Assembly (NCBI GenBank): GCA_951213105.1
Contig: OX578152.1
Location: forward strand, 73,359,180 to 73,423,179
DNA: 64,000 bases
From: Amaurobius ferox
Lineage: Eukaryota > Arthropoda > Arachnida > Araneae > Amaurobiidae
Reading direction: 5' to 3'
Below, piece by piece: positions 49,745 through 61,177 of this stretch. The translations under genes and the position numbers were made by a program. Numbering within the stretch: position 1 is the first letter of the stretch; each line of letters opens with the position of its first letter. The notes beneath the pieces were generated by a model. It made no database searches and was not told the origin of the DNA. It worked only from the letters and a program-made list of their open reading frames with translations.

Positions 49745-50530
49745 TACTTTCCCTGCAATACATGGTAATGTATAAGGAAAGTATTGGAATCATGCCGAAA
49801 ATCGCCACTCGAGTTTTCGACGGATCTACACGTTTCGAGACCTCTAGAATACAAAAAAACTATTTTTAGCATGAGGTCTGTGTGTGTGTCTGTCTGTGTG
49901 TCTGTCTGTCTGTCTGTCTGTGCAGATTTCGTATCCACTCTAACTAAAAAACTAATGGACCGAATTTCATAAAATTTTGTAGGTAAGTCACTTGTGTTCG
50001 AATCTGGTGCTGATTAGTTTTGGGTACGATCCGGGATAAAAGGGATGACTCGGGTTAAAAGAACCCGCCTTTTTTGCGAAATGGCCCGCAAAAGCTTGTA
50101 TCCACTCTAGCTAAAAAACTAATGGACCAAATTTCACAAAATTTGGTTGATAAGCCACTTGTAGGACACCCTGGTGCTGATTAAATTTTGATACGATTCG
50201 AAAAAAAATAACCTGCCTTTCTTTGTAAAATGGCCAGCAAAAATCGCCAAAATCTAAAATAAAAAACTATGTGTACTCAAATATATCCACTATATTCTTC
50301 TTTAATACGTAATTTTTAACGAAGAAAAAAATAAGAACAACCCCATTACACTAGGACTAGCCATTCTCGAGATATTTTACTTTTTGTATTTCTCAACACT
50401 ACCTTTGAAAATAAGTCCAGTTACCAAATGAGAACGAAAATTGAATTAAAAGTGAATTAAATTTAATTAAAATAAAGAAAACGTGAAAATATAAGTCTGC
50501 AGGGAAAGTCATGTGCTGCCCACATCAGAT
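49745..50530 (-). mobile_element. Helentron-like family B element, copy 4
   Basis: Starts at the hairpin ACTTTCCCTGCAATACATGG four to five T after the end of the previous copy, so the two are head to tail. It has the GTCTGTCTGTC tract, two ATCCACTCTA segments, and the 5' end GTCTGCAGGGAAAGTCATGT plus CCACATCAGA. An internal direct repeat lies near 50035-50060 (CGGGATAAAAGGG, CGGGTTAAAAGAA). Confidence 0.85.
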
Positions 50531-50559
50531 TTTTTTTATTGGTGGTAAAAATTTTGCCA

Positions 50560-51310
50560 TACTGTTTTTATTAAAAATTGTTTCAAGCATCTATTCCCTA
50601 GCAGCTGCTATGGAAAGAGCTTAGATGATGATTGATATAGATTCTTCCTTAAATTCCGAAGGAGGAGGGTGGTTATCTGAGGATTTTCAATTCTGGTTCT
50701 TTTTCCATTTCCAGTTCAAAATATTTCATTTTGCTTAACGCATTTCTCGAAATTAGCATTAGATAGAGCTTATTTGATAATTTGTATCGATTCAACATCA
50801 AATTCTGAAGGAGAAAGTATGATTCAGATTCATTGAGAATTTTTACTTCCGGTTTCATTTTCACTTCCGGTTCAAAAATTTTCTTTTCAATATCTATTTA
50901 TCTAGATCTGCTACGAATATAGCTTAGATGATAACTGATATGGATTCCACATGAAATTCCAGAGGAGAATCGGAAATTCCGATTCAGTTTCAAAAAAATT
51001 TTCTTGAAACATCTATTTCTCAATATTGTCAATAAATCGTACTTAGATGATGACTGATATGAATTAAATTTTGGGAAACATAAATGGTTCACTAGATTCC
51101 CCCTTCCCTGTCTTCATTCTGGTTTAAAATATTTTTTGAAACACCTGTTCTTCAGGATTGGCAATAGATAGAGCTTAAATAATAACTCATATAAATTCAG
51201 CATTAAATTCCAGAGGAAGTAGGATGGTTCACTAAGGGTTTGCATTTGTGGTTGTGGAGATGTCGCTTCCGGTTTATCCGAAAAATCATAAGACTGTTCA
51301 AAATAAATAT
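50560..51310 (-). repeat. Degenerate tandem repeat, five units of about 110-165 bp
   Basis: The landmark GCTTAGATGATRACTGATAT recurs near 50618, 50767, 50931, 51040 and 51172, together with AAATTCCRGAGGAG and ACTTCCGGTT motifs. Single or double units occur elsewhere in the window in the opposite orientation. Confidence 0.75.
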
Positions 51311-51366
51311 ACAAAACAGAATAGCTTAATATTTGTCAAAAATTAATTTTCCACCATACAAGAACT

Positions 51367-51370
<4 letters not shown>

Positions 51371-51419
<49 letters not shown>
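51371..51419. repeat. TA microsatellite at the mariner-like left end
   Basis: (TA)n of about 48 bp; the transposon terminus follows. Confidence 0.95.
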
Positions 51420-51422
<3 letters not shown>

Positions 51423-52318
51423 GGTAATAAATTGATGGTCAGAACTATAAGGGGTTATAGAACTCAACAAAACAAACAACTTTCACAATACAATGTGGGG
51501 TCGGAAAGCAACTGGCGAGCCGCAAGAGGGCGCTTTCTCTGGAGTGGATGAAACGTCGCGTCAAAATGGAGAACACAGTGTACCCTCATGCTACACGTTC
51601 CAGATGCCACCAGCAAAGGTTTTCCGTGAATGCGTGGGCAAGGATTATCCACGACCAATTAATTGGGCCGTATCTGTTACCAGACCGCCTAGAAGACGGA
51701 CAGAAGTATCCCCACCTTCTTCCAGCAGGTACTGCCAGATTTACTACGTGTTGTACCAGCAAATCATCGTTTGATTGTGTGATTCCAACACGATGGAGCG
51801 CCAGCACATTGCACGCCAAGATTGTGCGGAACTACCTGGACATTAACTTTCCGAACAGATGGATTGATCGTGGTGATTCTGTCGCATGGCCTCCCAGATC
51901 TGTTGCCAGGTTCCTTAAACTGTCCCGCCTGGATTTTTTCCTCTGGGAACAGCTAAAAAGCGCCCGTTTACGAGACGCCCATCGCGTCACTGGAGGTCCT
52001 TGTCGCCCGAATTAGCATCGCAACTGCAGACGTTCCTGAAATGCTAGGAATCTTCCAAAGTGAACGTGATTCACTCCGTCGCCGCTGTGACTCCTGTCTC
52101 GCAGTTGATGGTCGTTCATTCGAGCATTTGTTCTAAACATTTTGTCAATAAATTTCCATTATTCGTCTTTCCTGTATTCGTCTTCACTTCACTCCATTTT
52201 GACGCGACGTTTCATCCACTCCCTAGCTTTCCGACCCCACATTGTATTGTGAAAGTTGTTTGTTTTGGTGAGTTCTATAACCCCTTACAGTTCTGACCAT
52301 CAGTTTATATACACCCTG
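51420..52318 (+). mobile_element. mariner-like element with long inverted repeats
   Basis: The left arm 51420-51570 and right arm 52193-52318 are inverted repeats: both contain CAGGGT, TGATGGTCAGAACT, AAGGGGTTATAGAACTCA and ACAATGTGGGGTCGGAAAGC. The left arm has about 30 extra bases (about 51510-51541). The element sits in TA repeats, consistent with TA targeting. At 899 bp it is shorter than an autonomous copy. Confidence 0.88.
51598..52035 (+). pseudogene. mariner-superfamily transposase, C-terminal part, frameshifted
   Basis: The frame 51548-52015 shows NAWARIIHDQLIGPYLLPDR, then IVRNYLDINFPNRWIDRGD, VAWPPRS and LDFFLWEQLKS, the order found in the DDE domain of a mariner-type family common in arthropods. 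The segment expected to read as the second Asp block (QHDGAPAHFA-like) survives only in another frame near 51790-51810, and the region after PPRS is altered. The N-terminal DNA-binding part is missing. An internally deleted, non-autonomous copy is the simplest reading. Confidence 0.75.
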
Positions 52319-52330
52319 TGTATATATATA

Positions 52331-53311
52331 TGTGCGTGTGTGTGTGTGTGTATCACATCACAAAAAAGTTAGGAAAAAATGTTAAAACACGCACTTCAGT
52401 CAAATGACGCAATCGAATGGCTTATAACTACTATTTGTTAAAATTGAAAAGTGTTTAAGACAATACTTTTTAAACATTCAATAATTGTTTACAACTTTTC
52501 TATTCTTCAAAACGGGCAAAAAATACATGAAAGAAAGTTTGAATAGCCAGCTTAATAATTTAGTTCTTAAAAGAATGTGAAAAATGGCATTTTTACAGGT
52601 TCAAGTTCAAGCAGCATTACCAACGTGATAAGAAGGATGATACGCCGTGATAAATAGGATGAGCATAAACTCAGTATGCATGAGATGTCCAGTCCTCATT
52701 CAAATAACGCCACCACCTGTTAGGTAAGTTTCGCAATTAAATTATTTTATTTTAACTAGACATTTCCTTCTTCGTATTCAACTCAGCATATTTAAAAACC
52801 GCGTTTATTTTTCCAATGCGTAGTCATATTAAGAATGAGTTTTAAGCAGCACCATTTAAATGCGAAGTTTACGATAGAATTTTACATTTATGTGTTTTCT
52901 TTCTTTTGTTGTTAGACAGACACTGTTGCATCGCTATTCTGTTAGAATGCATGTTGTGTTCCGTCTAATAAAAAAGATTATATTCAACGTATATGAAGTA
53001 ACGACGAGACGTAAGACGTCAACGTAAAGCTTATATTCCACGTGCTTGATTTAGGGATCTAAAATCCTTGAGATGTAAACAGTTAAATAAAAGCTGATGC
53101 GTAGGAAGTTGCAGGGATGAATTTTTCCACACAGCTTAATAAATCACTTTGTTATACTTTAAAAATAAATTAAAAAATATTCAATATTAATTTTAATATA
53201 TTTAAAAATAATAATTTAAAAAATAATTTTTTAAATAATAATTTAAAAAATAATTTTAAATAATAATTTTAAAAATAAATTTTAAAAATATATATTTTTC
53301 CTTTGACGTAC
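52331..53311. other. No gene recognised
   Basis: AT-rich; 53160-53300 is almost only A and T (AATAATTTAAAAAATAATTT). A TG run lies at 52336-52351. Confidence 0.45.
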
Positions 53312-53324
53312 ACCAAGTTAAAGA

Positions 53325-53687
53325 GACAGGTTCTCGTTAGATCAACGAAGTCAAGCAGCATCGGACGTGGTTAGTACTTGGGTGGGTGACCGCCTCGGAA
53401 CACCGCGTGCTGTTGGCACATTTCGGGCGCGGTAGCCAGGTGGTTTGCGCGCTGGATTTGCACGCTGCCACAGCTGCAGCCGTGTTCAGGCGGAGTACGA
53501 TCACGTTAAACATGTGGGTCCGTACGTCCTTCCCAGAGGTTGGTGGTAGGGGAAGGAGGGTACGGTTCCTGTGGATGCCTCCCCCACTGAGTTCCGTTCT
53601 AAATTGGGTGGCACTTCCTGGCCGCCCAAACGGTTACCTTACACCTTTCTGGTAGGTCGGACGGTCTGGGTCTCAACAACAACAACA
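53325..53687 (+). mobile_element. 5S rRNA-headed SINE with 13-bp target duplication
   Basis: 53329-53417 is clearly 5S rRNA-derived: GGTTCTCGTTAGATCA, AAGTCAAGCAGCATCGGACG, GGTTAGTACTTGGGTGGGTG, ACCGCCTCGGAACACCGCGT. This spans the internal pol III control region. The body (ATGTGGGTCCGTACGTCCTT, TTCCGTTCTAAATTGGGTGG) and 3' end (TAGGTCGGACGGTCTGGGTC then CAACAACAAC) follow. ACCAAGTTAAAGA flanks it at 53312-53324 and 53688-53700. Confidence 0.93.
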
Positions 53688-53802
53688 ACCAAGTTAAAGA
53701 TACTGTATTACAAAATTAAAATGTAGAACTTTGTTGTTCGAGGTAAAACGTTTTATTTATGGGCACGTACAGATTCCAAGTCTATATGATCTCATACATA
53801 CA

Positions 53803-53915
53803 TAGGAAAACATAATACACGGGAAAACATAATACACGGGAAAGCACAATACACGGGAAAACACAATACACGGGAAAGCACAATACACGGGAAAGCACTA
53901 TACAAGGGAAAATAT
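53803..53915 (+). repeat. 16-17 bp minisatellite, seven copies
   Basis: GGGAAAACATAATACAC and GGGAAAGCACAATACAC alternate in tandem. The minus-strand open frame here is a translation of the repeat. Confidence 0.92.
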
Positions 53916-55388
53916 ATTTTAAGAGAACACTACTCTTAAAACCATGCAAATATCGATTTTCATTTCTTATTATCCAGTGGTAAAATCTGATCATTTTTGA
54001 ACATTTTGGTACCATTGGTATTTCTAAATGTTGATTTTTTCCGGAAATATTAAGAAAATACAATACATCAACAATACAATGCCAAACATAAACGTATACT
54101 TTGACCGCATTTTTCTCAAAACGCTGATTTTTGAACTTGCGTGCATGCTAATTCAAGAACCGTTTGATGAATTCTTGTCACATTTTGCATGCTGAGTAAT
54201 GATGTCATTGTCCAATCAGTATACTAGATTTATATGTATAACTTATAAAATTAAAATGTTAGAAGCGAAACGGTTGTTAAATATTATGAAAAAAAAGTAT
54301 TTTAAAATATACATTAATTTTGCCCAACTAAAAATTAAAATCATCAAATATTCCTGGTATGCGAGTATATTATGAATGCTGTCATTAATAAAATACCAAA
54401 ATAGTTTGATTATATTGTGAAGATTAACAATTTCTATTCCGGACTTCTTATTTTTCAAGCAGTGTCTTCCCCGGGGAAAGAAGAGTATAAATTTAAATCG
54501 CAGTCGCGCAGATTGCGAAAGGCAAATGGAGGTGGCAACCAGGTTTTAAAAATGCGAAGCACGAGTTGGAACGTGGAGTGTGTAGCTGCAGCCCACAGTG
54601 GAAAGGGGGGTAGAATGGGTGGACCATGTACATTCTGAGTTATTATTTGTAGATTACGTTAATGGGTGTTTATTTTATGATCTTCTATAGTTTTAAGAAA
54701 ATAAACTTGTTGTTTTTATAAAAAAATGCCTTCGTGTTCATTCCGTCACCTTTACGATATCCATAAAAATTTAGGATATCATGAGCTGATAAGCATATCA
54801 TGATTTTAACGACGAAAAACAGATGTAAATTATAATTATTTTTTATAAAATATTTCTGAATTTTCAATAATTTTTTAATTTTTATTTTAAAGAAAAATAT
54901 CATTTTCTTCTTTTGAAAATTTCACTCTAATAACTTCCAATATATTATTTATGATTTTATTTTTAAAATGTTAAACTTTTGTTGATTATATCACTATTTT
55001 CGCATTTAAGAGTAGCATGTTCCCTTAGCTAGTATGTAAAAATCAAGGAAAACAAGTGAGAAAATAAATATATCATTCACCAAGCTTTATTTATTCATCA
55101 TTTGTTAAAACTCAAATTTAAAAATCGCATAGAAATATTCCAAACGTATCAAAAATGCCCAACCCCCCTATAAATAGCTATTCTCGAAATCAAACTAGTT
55201 ATTAACAATTAAAATGACTCTTTCAAGTCCTTAGACAATAAGAAATATCAATAAGAAAAGCTTGAGCAACGCTTATAAGCACAAATAAAATAATAATGTA
55301 GCATGTGACAAAAAATGATAATGTAGCATGTGTTAATAAACTGTGTTTTAATAATGCATGTACAAATAAATGACAACGCCGCATGTGT
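53916..55388. other. No gene recognised
   Basis: A less AT-rich patch at 54460-54640 is open for 73 codons (54417-54638) and followed by AATAAA near 54701, but no protein motif is seen. Confidence 0.35.
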
Positions 55389-55416
55389 TGAGAAACAACA
55401 CATGTGTTGTTTCTCA
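55389..55416. repeat. 28-bp perfect palindrome
   Basis: The half-site TGAGAAACAACACA is followed immediately by its exact reverse complement, with no spacer. It is preceded by three GTAGCATGTG-like repeats. Confidence 0.9.
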
Positions 55417-55641
55417 TTTCGGATTTGCTGGATGCTGCTTTCTGATTGTTTCGCTCTTAATCCAAGACTTCGGTATATAATCCCCATCGTATCTTCCTTT
55501 GCATCCATTCCCCTTTTGAACTTCAGGTTTATTGGTTCTCTTGCACTAACGAAAAGGATCCAACGTATCCTCGAAACAGCTGTATGCTGCATTATCATTT
55601 TATTTGTGCTTATACACGTTGCTTAAATTTTCCTTTCCCTT
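55417..55641. other. No gene recognised
   Basis: An open frame spans 55330-55626 but has no motif. Confidence 0.3.
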
Positions 55642-57757
55642 ATAATTAGAACGCCAGTATTCTAAATGATCATACTCAATAAAAGTCAACCTCACTCAAA
55701 GAAGAGGCTCATTACTAAATTAATACCTAAAAGGTATGAATCGATAAGATTGTTAAAATCTTGCAAAATTCAGTAAGATTAATGTCTTACAAATCTTTAA
55801 GAAAATGATTAAGAAAAGGTTAAACATTTATTGCAGCGGATACAAAATTCACTTACAAGATAATGTAACTACTTGACAATGACGCTACGTTAAAATCCAT
55901 CAAGTATTAAGAATGTTATATAAAAAAATCTAATGTGGGCAGCACATGACTTTCCTTATATAATGATAATGCAATGAATTTACTCTTTTTACAGTCAAAA
56001 AACAATGTATAAGATCCATGGTACTGTGAACGTTGTTTTTAACGTTGAATTGTACATTTGGCGATTTTCCGGATTACAACGTGTAAAACTATTTCAAAGT
56101 ATCCAATAAACTAATATTTCGCGCAACTCTAAATAAACAATTATCAATATTGATAGCGTCCTCAATATGTGACATGGTTCATATATTAAAATGTTTTAAT
56201 AATTAATTCATCAATTAGGCGCCATTTTCATTAATTTAGCGTCATTTTTGCAATTTTGGCGATATTTTCATCAATCTGGGATGAAATACCGCCAAATTGA
56301 CGATGCGTCCCTAGATTGTTCGACAAGTTCGCCAAATGCATCAGCAAGTGTTACAGACAAACAGAGAGAAAAGCAGCTCTGAAGGTATGCCCGTTATATG
56401 ACGGAAACTAGAATTTACGAAACATTACTTCCCATTTAGCATCATTTTTATGAATTTGGCGACATTTTTTCATTTTGGCAACATTTAAAATAGTTGCTAA
56501 GTTAGCGAAATCCCTCTAAATTTCTCGCCAAGCATTACGGACGGAGAAATGGGCTATTCTTATAGTCTAATCTTAAGTTCTTTCCAAGTTATTGAACTCA
56601 ATTATTCGTGATGTCATTGATTTAGCGTCGGATTAATCAATTTGGCAAATTTTTATAATTGGGTGAAATTTTTGTCAATTTGACAACATTTAATATAATA
56701 TAATTATAATTAGAATGCCAGTTTTCTAAATTATCATACCCTATAAAAGTCAACCTCACTCAAAGAAGAGGTTCATTACTAAATTAATACCTAAAAGGTA
56801 TGAATCGATAAGATTGTAAAAATCTTGCAAAATTCAGTAAGATTAATGTCTTATAAATATTTAAGAAAATGATTAAGAAAAGGTTAAAAATTTCTTGCAG
56901 CGGATACAAAATCCACTTGCAAGATAATGACACTACTTGACAATGACGCTATGTTAAAGTCCATCAATATTAAGAATGTCATATAAAAAAATCAGATGTG
57001 GGCAGCACATGACTTTCCTTATGTAATGATAATGAAATGAACTTACTCTTTTTACAGTCAAAAAACAATGTATAAGATCCATGGTAATGTGAACGTTGTT
57101 TTTAACGTTGTTTTTAACGTTGAATTATACATTTGGCGATTTTCCGGATGACAAAATGTAAAACTATTTCAAAGTACCCAATAAACTTATATTTCGCGCA
57201 ACTCTAAATAAACAATTATCAATATTGATAGCGTCCTCAATAAGCGACATGGTTCATACATTAAAATGTTTTAATAATTAATTCATCAATTAGGCGTCAT
57301 TTTCATTAATTTAGCGTCATTTTTGCAATTTTGGCGATATTTTCATCAATCTGGGATGAAATGCCGCCAAATTGGCGATGCGTCCCTAGATTATTCGACA
57401 AGTTCGCTAAATGCATCAGCAAGTGTTACAGACAAACAGAGAGAAAAGCAGTTCTGAAGGTATGCCCGTTATATGACGGAAACTAGAATTTACGAAACAT
57501 TACTTCCCATTTGGCATCATTTTTATGAATTTGGCGACATTTTTTCACTTTGGCAACATTTAAAATAGTCACCAAGTTAGCGAAATCCCTCTAAACTTAT
57601 CGCCAAGGATTACGGAGAGATATGGGTTATTCTTATAGTCTACTCATGTTCTTTTCAAGTTATTGAACTAAATTAGCCTTGATTTCATTGATTTAGCGTC
57701 GGTTTAATCAATTTCACAAATTTTATCAATTGGGTGAGATTTTTGTCAATTTGACAA
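55642..57757 (+). repeat. 1.06-kb tandem duplication inside family A-like sequence
   Basis: Units at 55642-56692 and 56706-57757 are offset by 1,064 bp and nearly identical (for example AAGTCAACCTCACTCAAAGA and TTAGAACGCC versus TTAGAATGCC). Each contains a family A 5' end (TGTGGGCAGCACATGACTTT) followed by GGCGTCATTTTC/CGCCAAATTG-type sequence. Confidence 0.92.
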
Positions 57758-58712
57758 CATTTAAAAAGTCAGCAAGTTGGATAGATATTTCAACAAATAC
57801 GTCACCGAAATTTTTCTAAACGTTACGGACGGAAAAATAGGTTATTCTTATAGTAGATACTTATATTCTTTCCAAGATATTAAATCTTCGTCAATTAATC
57901 GCAATTTTTATTGGTTTAGCGTTATTTTTATCAATTTGGTGACGTTTCGTTAATTTAGCAACATTTACAAAGTCGCCAAGTTGGCGATATTTTGCCAAAT
58001 TCGTCGCCGAACTCTCACTAAGGGTTATGGATGGAGAAATAAGTTATTCTTATAGTAGATAATTGCCGTTCAAATACAACAGTATTACACAAAGTATAAT
58101 TTCTTATAAATGGAATGAGCTAGATCCACGACAATGATGTCACCAAATTTATCGCATGATATTACGTATGAAAAGTGAACATATTTCATAATAGTTAATT
58201 TTTTTTTATTTTATGTGATTTTTTGATACATTTGTTTGAAGAATGTTTAATATTTCAAGACCGATTCATACTAACTTTCTAAAGTTTATGTCAATATTTT
58301 TTTAAGGAAAAATTTCATAAGAAATGACTATTTGCGTAACTTTAATAAAAATCTTGATTATTTGATGAATTTTTTAAAATTTGACTCGAAAATTTAGGGG
58401 GAGTTCTGAATATTGGATTGCATTTAAAAACAAAAGGCTTCCAGTATTCACATATTGTATTTTTGTACCAAATTTTGTTCAAATCGCTCTATTCGTTCGT
58501 GAGATATCGACGCCACAAACTCACTGGCACACACATACTTTCAAACACACACACACACATACTTCCACACACACACACAGACATCACCTCAAAAACGTTT
58601 GATTCGTATCCAGGGATGCTTGAAAGGTGCTCTCCTGACGAAAACTCGAATCGAATTTTCGACCCCGTTACAATACTTTCGTTATACATTATACTATGTA
58701 TATAAGAAAAGT
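57758..58712 (+). mobile_element. Family A element body and 3' end
   Basis: The continuation after the second duplication unit carries the usual internal order: AAGTCGCCAAGTTGGCGATA, ACATATTTCATAATAG, TCGTTCGTGAGATATCG, two CA tracts (58541-58580), ACTCGAATCGAATTTTCGAC, and the hairpin CGTTATACATTATACTATGT ... AAGAAAAGT. Confidence 0.8.
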
Positions 58713-59010
58713 AAAAACAATACTCTATAGTTCTATCTGTCTCTCACGCTTGGCGACAAATTTGGCGACCTAGAAAACAGACTTTTCAAAATATCGCCAA
58801 ATTGACTACTGGAGGCCTGATTGAGAAAGTTGTTGAATCTAAACGATTAGTAAAGAATTTACCAAGTTATCCAGGTTTTTTGGGAACTTTCCATAGAGGA
58901 TATACATATAATTAGACTCATATATAAACCCAATATATCGATCTGTTTGGCAACAAATTTGGGAAACTTAGCAATGTCTGAATATGAACGCATCTGAATA
59001 TTTTAATATC
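58713..59010 (+). repeat. Segment shared with 16043-16345
   Basis: TCTCACGCTTGGCGACAAAT, AACAGACTTTTCAAAATATC, GGCCTGATTGAGAAAGTTGT and AGGATATACATATAATTA occur in the same order at both loci, each time after a family A hairpin. Confidence 0.85.
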
Positions 59011-59993
59011 GTGTTTTTAATAAACCTTTCCGCTTTGGACAATTATTAATTTTGTATAATTGCCTTAAAATATAGCAAGTTTTATTGTTTGTGGAACAGA
59101 TATGTTTTGTCAGCTTCATCAGGTGGGAGGGTCTAGGAGATCTAAAAGTAACATTTTGCTTGGGGTTGTATAAATTAATCAATAATGATAGAGATATAGG
59201 CATGGTCTGCGTCTACTACGAAATTTTGAAAGTGCAAGAGTTGCAGGCGGATCGATAAGAGGGAATATTTTGCATAACTGCATACTCTCCCGTTAACTGA
59301 AAGGCTTCGCATCTAATTGTATAAAAGAAGCAATTAACCACAAATCTAATTCCGGAAATGAGAAAATTAGGGAGTTTAAAATGCATATCAATCACTAACA
59401 GCTCACTCACAGAACATACCAACGTTATGAGCAACGGCCGAAGGTATCAATTACATTCATCAAAGTAATGTTTTCAATTACTCATCGCTACAGGTGAACT
59501 TGTTTATACTACCCTTGGCGAGGAAAAACCAAAACCACAATCATTTCGATGCCAACTGTTCAGATGTCATCTATCAAAACGGATCGGTCAATGACGGCAT
59601 TAACTTAGCTGTAAAGAGAGCAGCAGTGATATATAATTTGTTTAAACACCCTTATTTGCTTCAAGAATCGGTGTCATGGTTAATACTCTAATGATTTTAG
59701 CACTATTCTTGGAATGTGAGTTTCTTTGTGTCTTAATAAAATATCCTATAACTATTATGTTATTTGCAATCAATATGCAGGCTTCCTAGGATAGTCCTTA
59801 ATTACCCAATAACATTGTAAGAATATGCTCATGACTATATACATTAAATCTATCATTAAAGTGGCCATGCCTGATCAAATAAAAGTGATTGCAGTGCTCT
59901 TAGTGGATAATTTTAAAACTTAGAATAACGAACTCGGCACCAAAGCGAAAGACGAAGAAAGCTAATTACAAAGTTGTGAAGAATTATCTATAG
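59011..59993. other. No gene recognised
   Basis: AT-rich; the short open frames 59003-59203, 59216-59434 and 59494-59691 have no motif. Confidence 0.45.
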
Positions 59994-60689
59994 CAGTGGT
60001 CTCCAAATTTTTATGATCGCGTACCTCTAAATCCTATTTTTCTATATCATTACCCCTAAGATCACTTTCTTACATTGCCTACCCCTAAGAACTACTTTCT
60101 TATATCGCGTACTCCTAAAAGCTAATTTCTTACATCGTGTAGCCCTAAAAACTACTTTCTTTCATCGTGTACCCCTAATAGCTACTTTCTTAAATCTCTT
60201 ACAACCAAAAACGACTTTCTTACACAGCGTACCCCTAAAATCCTTTTCACATCGAGTACCTCTATCGTAAATACAGATACGAAATTATTTGTTATTATTA
60301 TTTCTTAAATCTCGTATACCCAAAAACTTTCTTACATCGCGTACCCCAAAAAACCTTTTTACATCACGTACCTCTGTGGTAAATACAGATACGAGATTAT
60401 TTATTATTATTTTTTTTTGTTCCAAACTGACATTCTAGTAAAATGATATTTATATGCTTAAAATATTATTGAGTTCATGATTTTCGTGTAATTGAAAAAT
60501 ACAAGTTATTATTTTAAACTCTTTAATAACATATATATACATATATTTTATGACAATACAAAATTTATCTTCAGAAGAAAACATATACATAAAATATTAA
60601 ATTTTCTTGGTATACTCAGTTTTCTTTGTGTACCACATATCAACTGGCATACACTCTGAGGTACGTGTACCACTCTTCGGAGCCCACTG
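59994..60689 (+). mobile_element. hAT-type miniature element with internal repeats
   Basis: The left end is CAGTGGTCTCCAAATTTTT; the right end, reverse complemented, is CAGTGGGCTCCGAAGAGTGG. The interior 60040-60380 is built from degenerate units of about 30-40 bp with GTACCCCTAAAA and CTACTTTCTTACATCGYGT. No transposase frame. The 8 bp outside each end do not match, so the target duplication has decayed or the ends are slightly off. Confidence 0.65.
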
Positions 60690-61162
60690 GTCCAATGAGT
60701 ACGAATCTGCTATAAAACTGCTACACAATGTATTTATTTAGCTCAATATTGTTATTAAAGAATGACTATCCTAGACAAGAATGCTAAAATAAGCAACACA
60801 TACATGCACACAAAACGAATGTACAGCCAAATACACAGCCAAACTAATGTACAAGATGCCTTCTGTCAGTAATCGTGTACATTTGATTTTAGGTAAGAAT
60901 ATAACTTTGACCATGTACATATGAATTTGAATTTGAGAAAGAATATAATCCCTGATGGTGATTTTTGACAGGCATTTATTACCTTCCATATACGCTTTTG
61001 AAGCGTTTGTTGTGTCAGTTTCTACTAGTCAAACAATGTTCTTCAACTTCGTAATTGGCTTTTTTAATCTATCTCACTTTGTTACCAAGTCCGTTATATT
61101 AACTTTTTACATTCTCCATTAAAGATTTTGGAATCAATATTGTTCAATGGGGCAGGGTCACT
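60690..61162. other. No gene recognised
   Basis: AT-rich, no supported feature. Confidence 0.4.
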
Positions 61163-61177
61163 TTACCATATATAGAG

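Noticed and set aside
53329..53417. Functional 5S rRNA gene
   Set aside because: It lacks the first about 35 bases of 5S rRNA, continues into a SINE body, ends in (CAA)n and is flanked by a target duplication.
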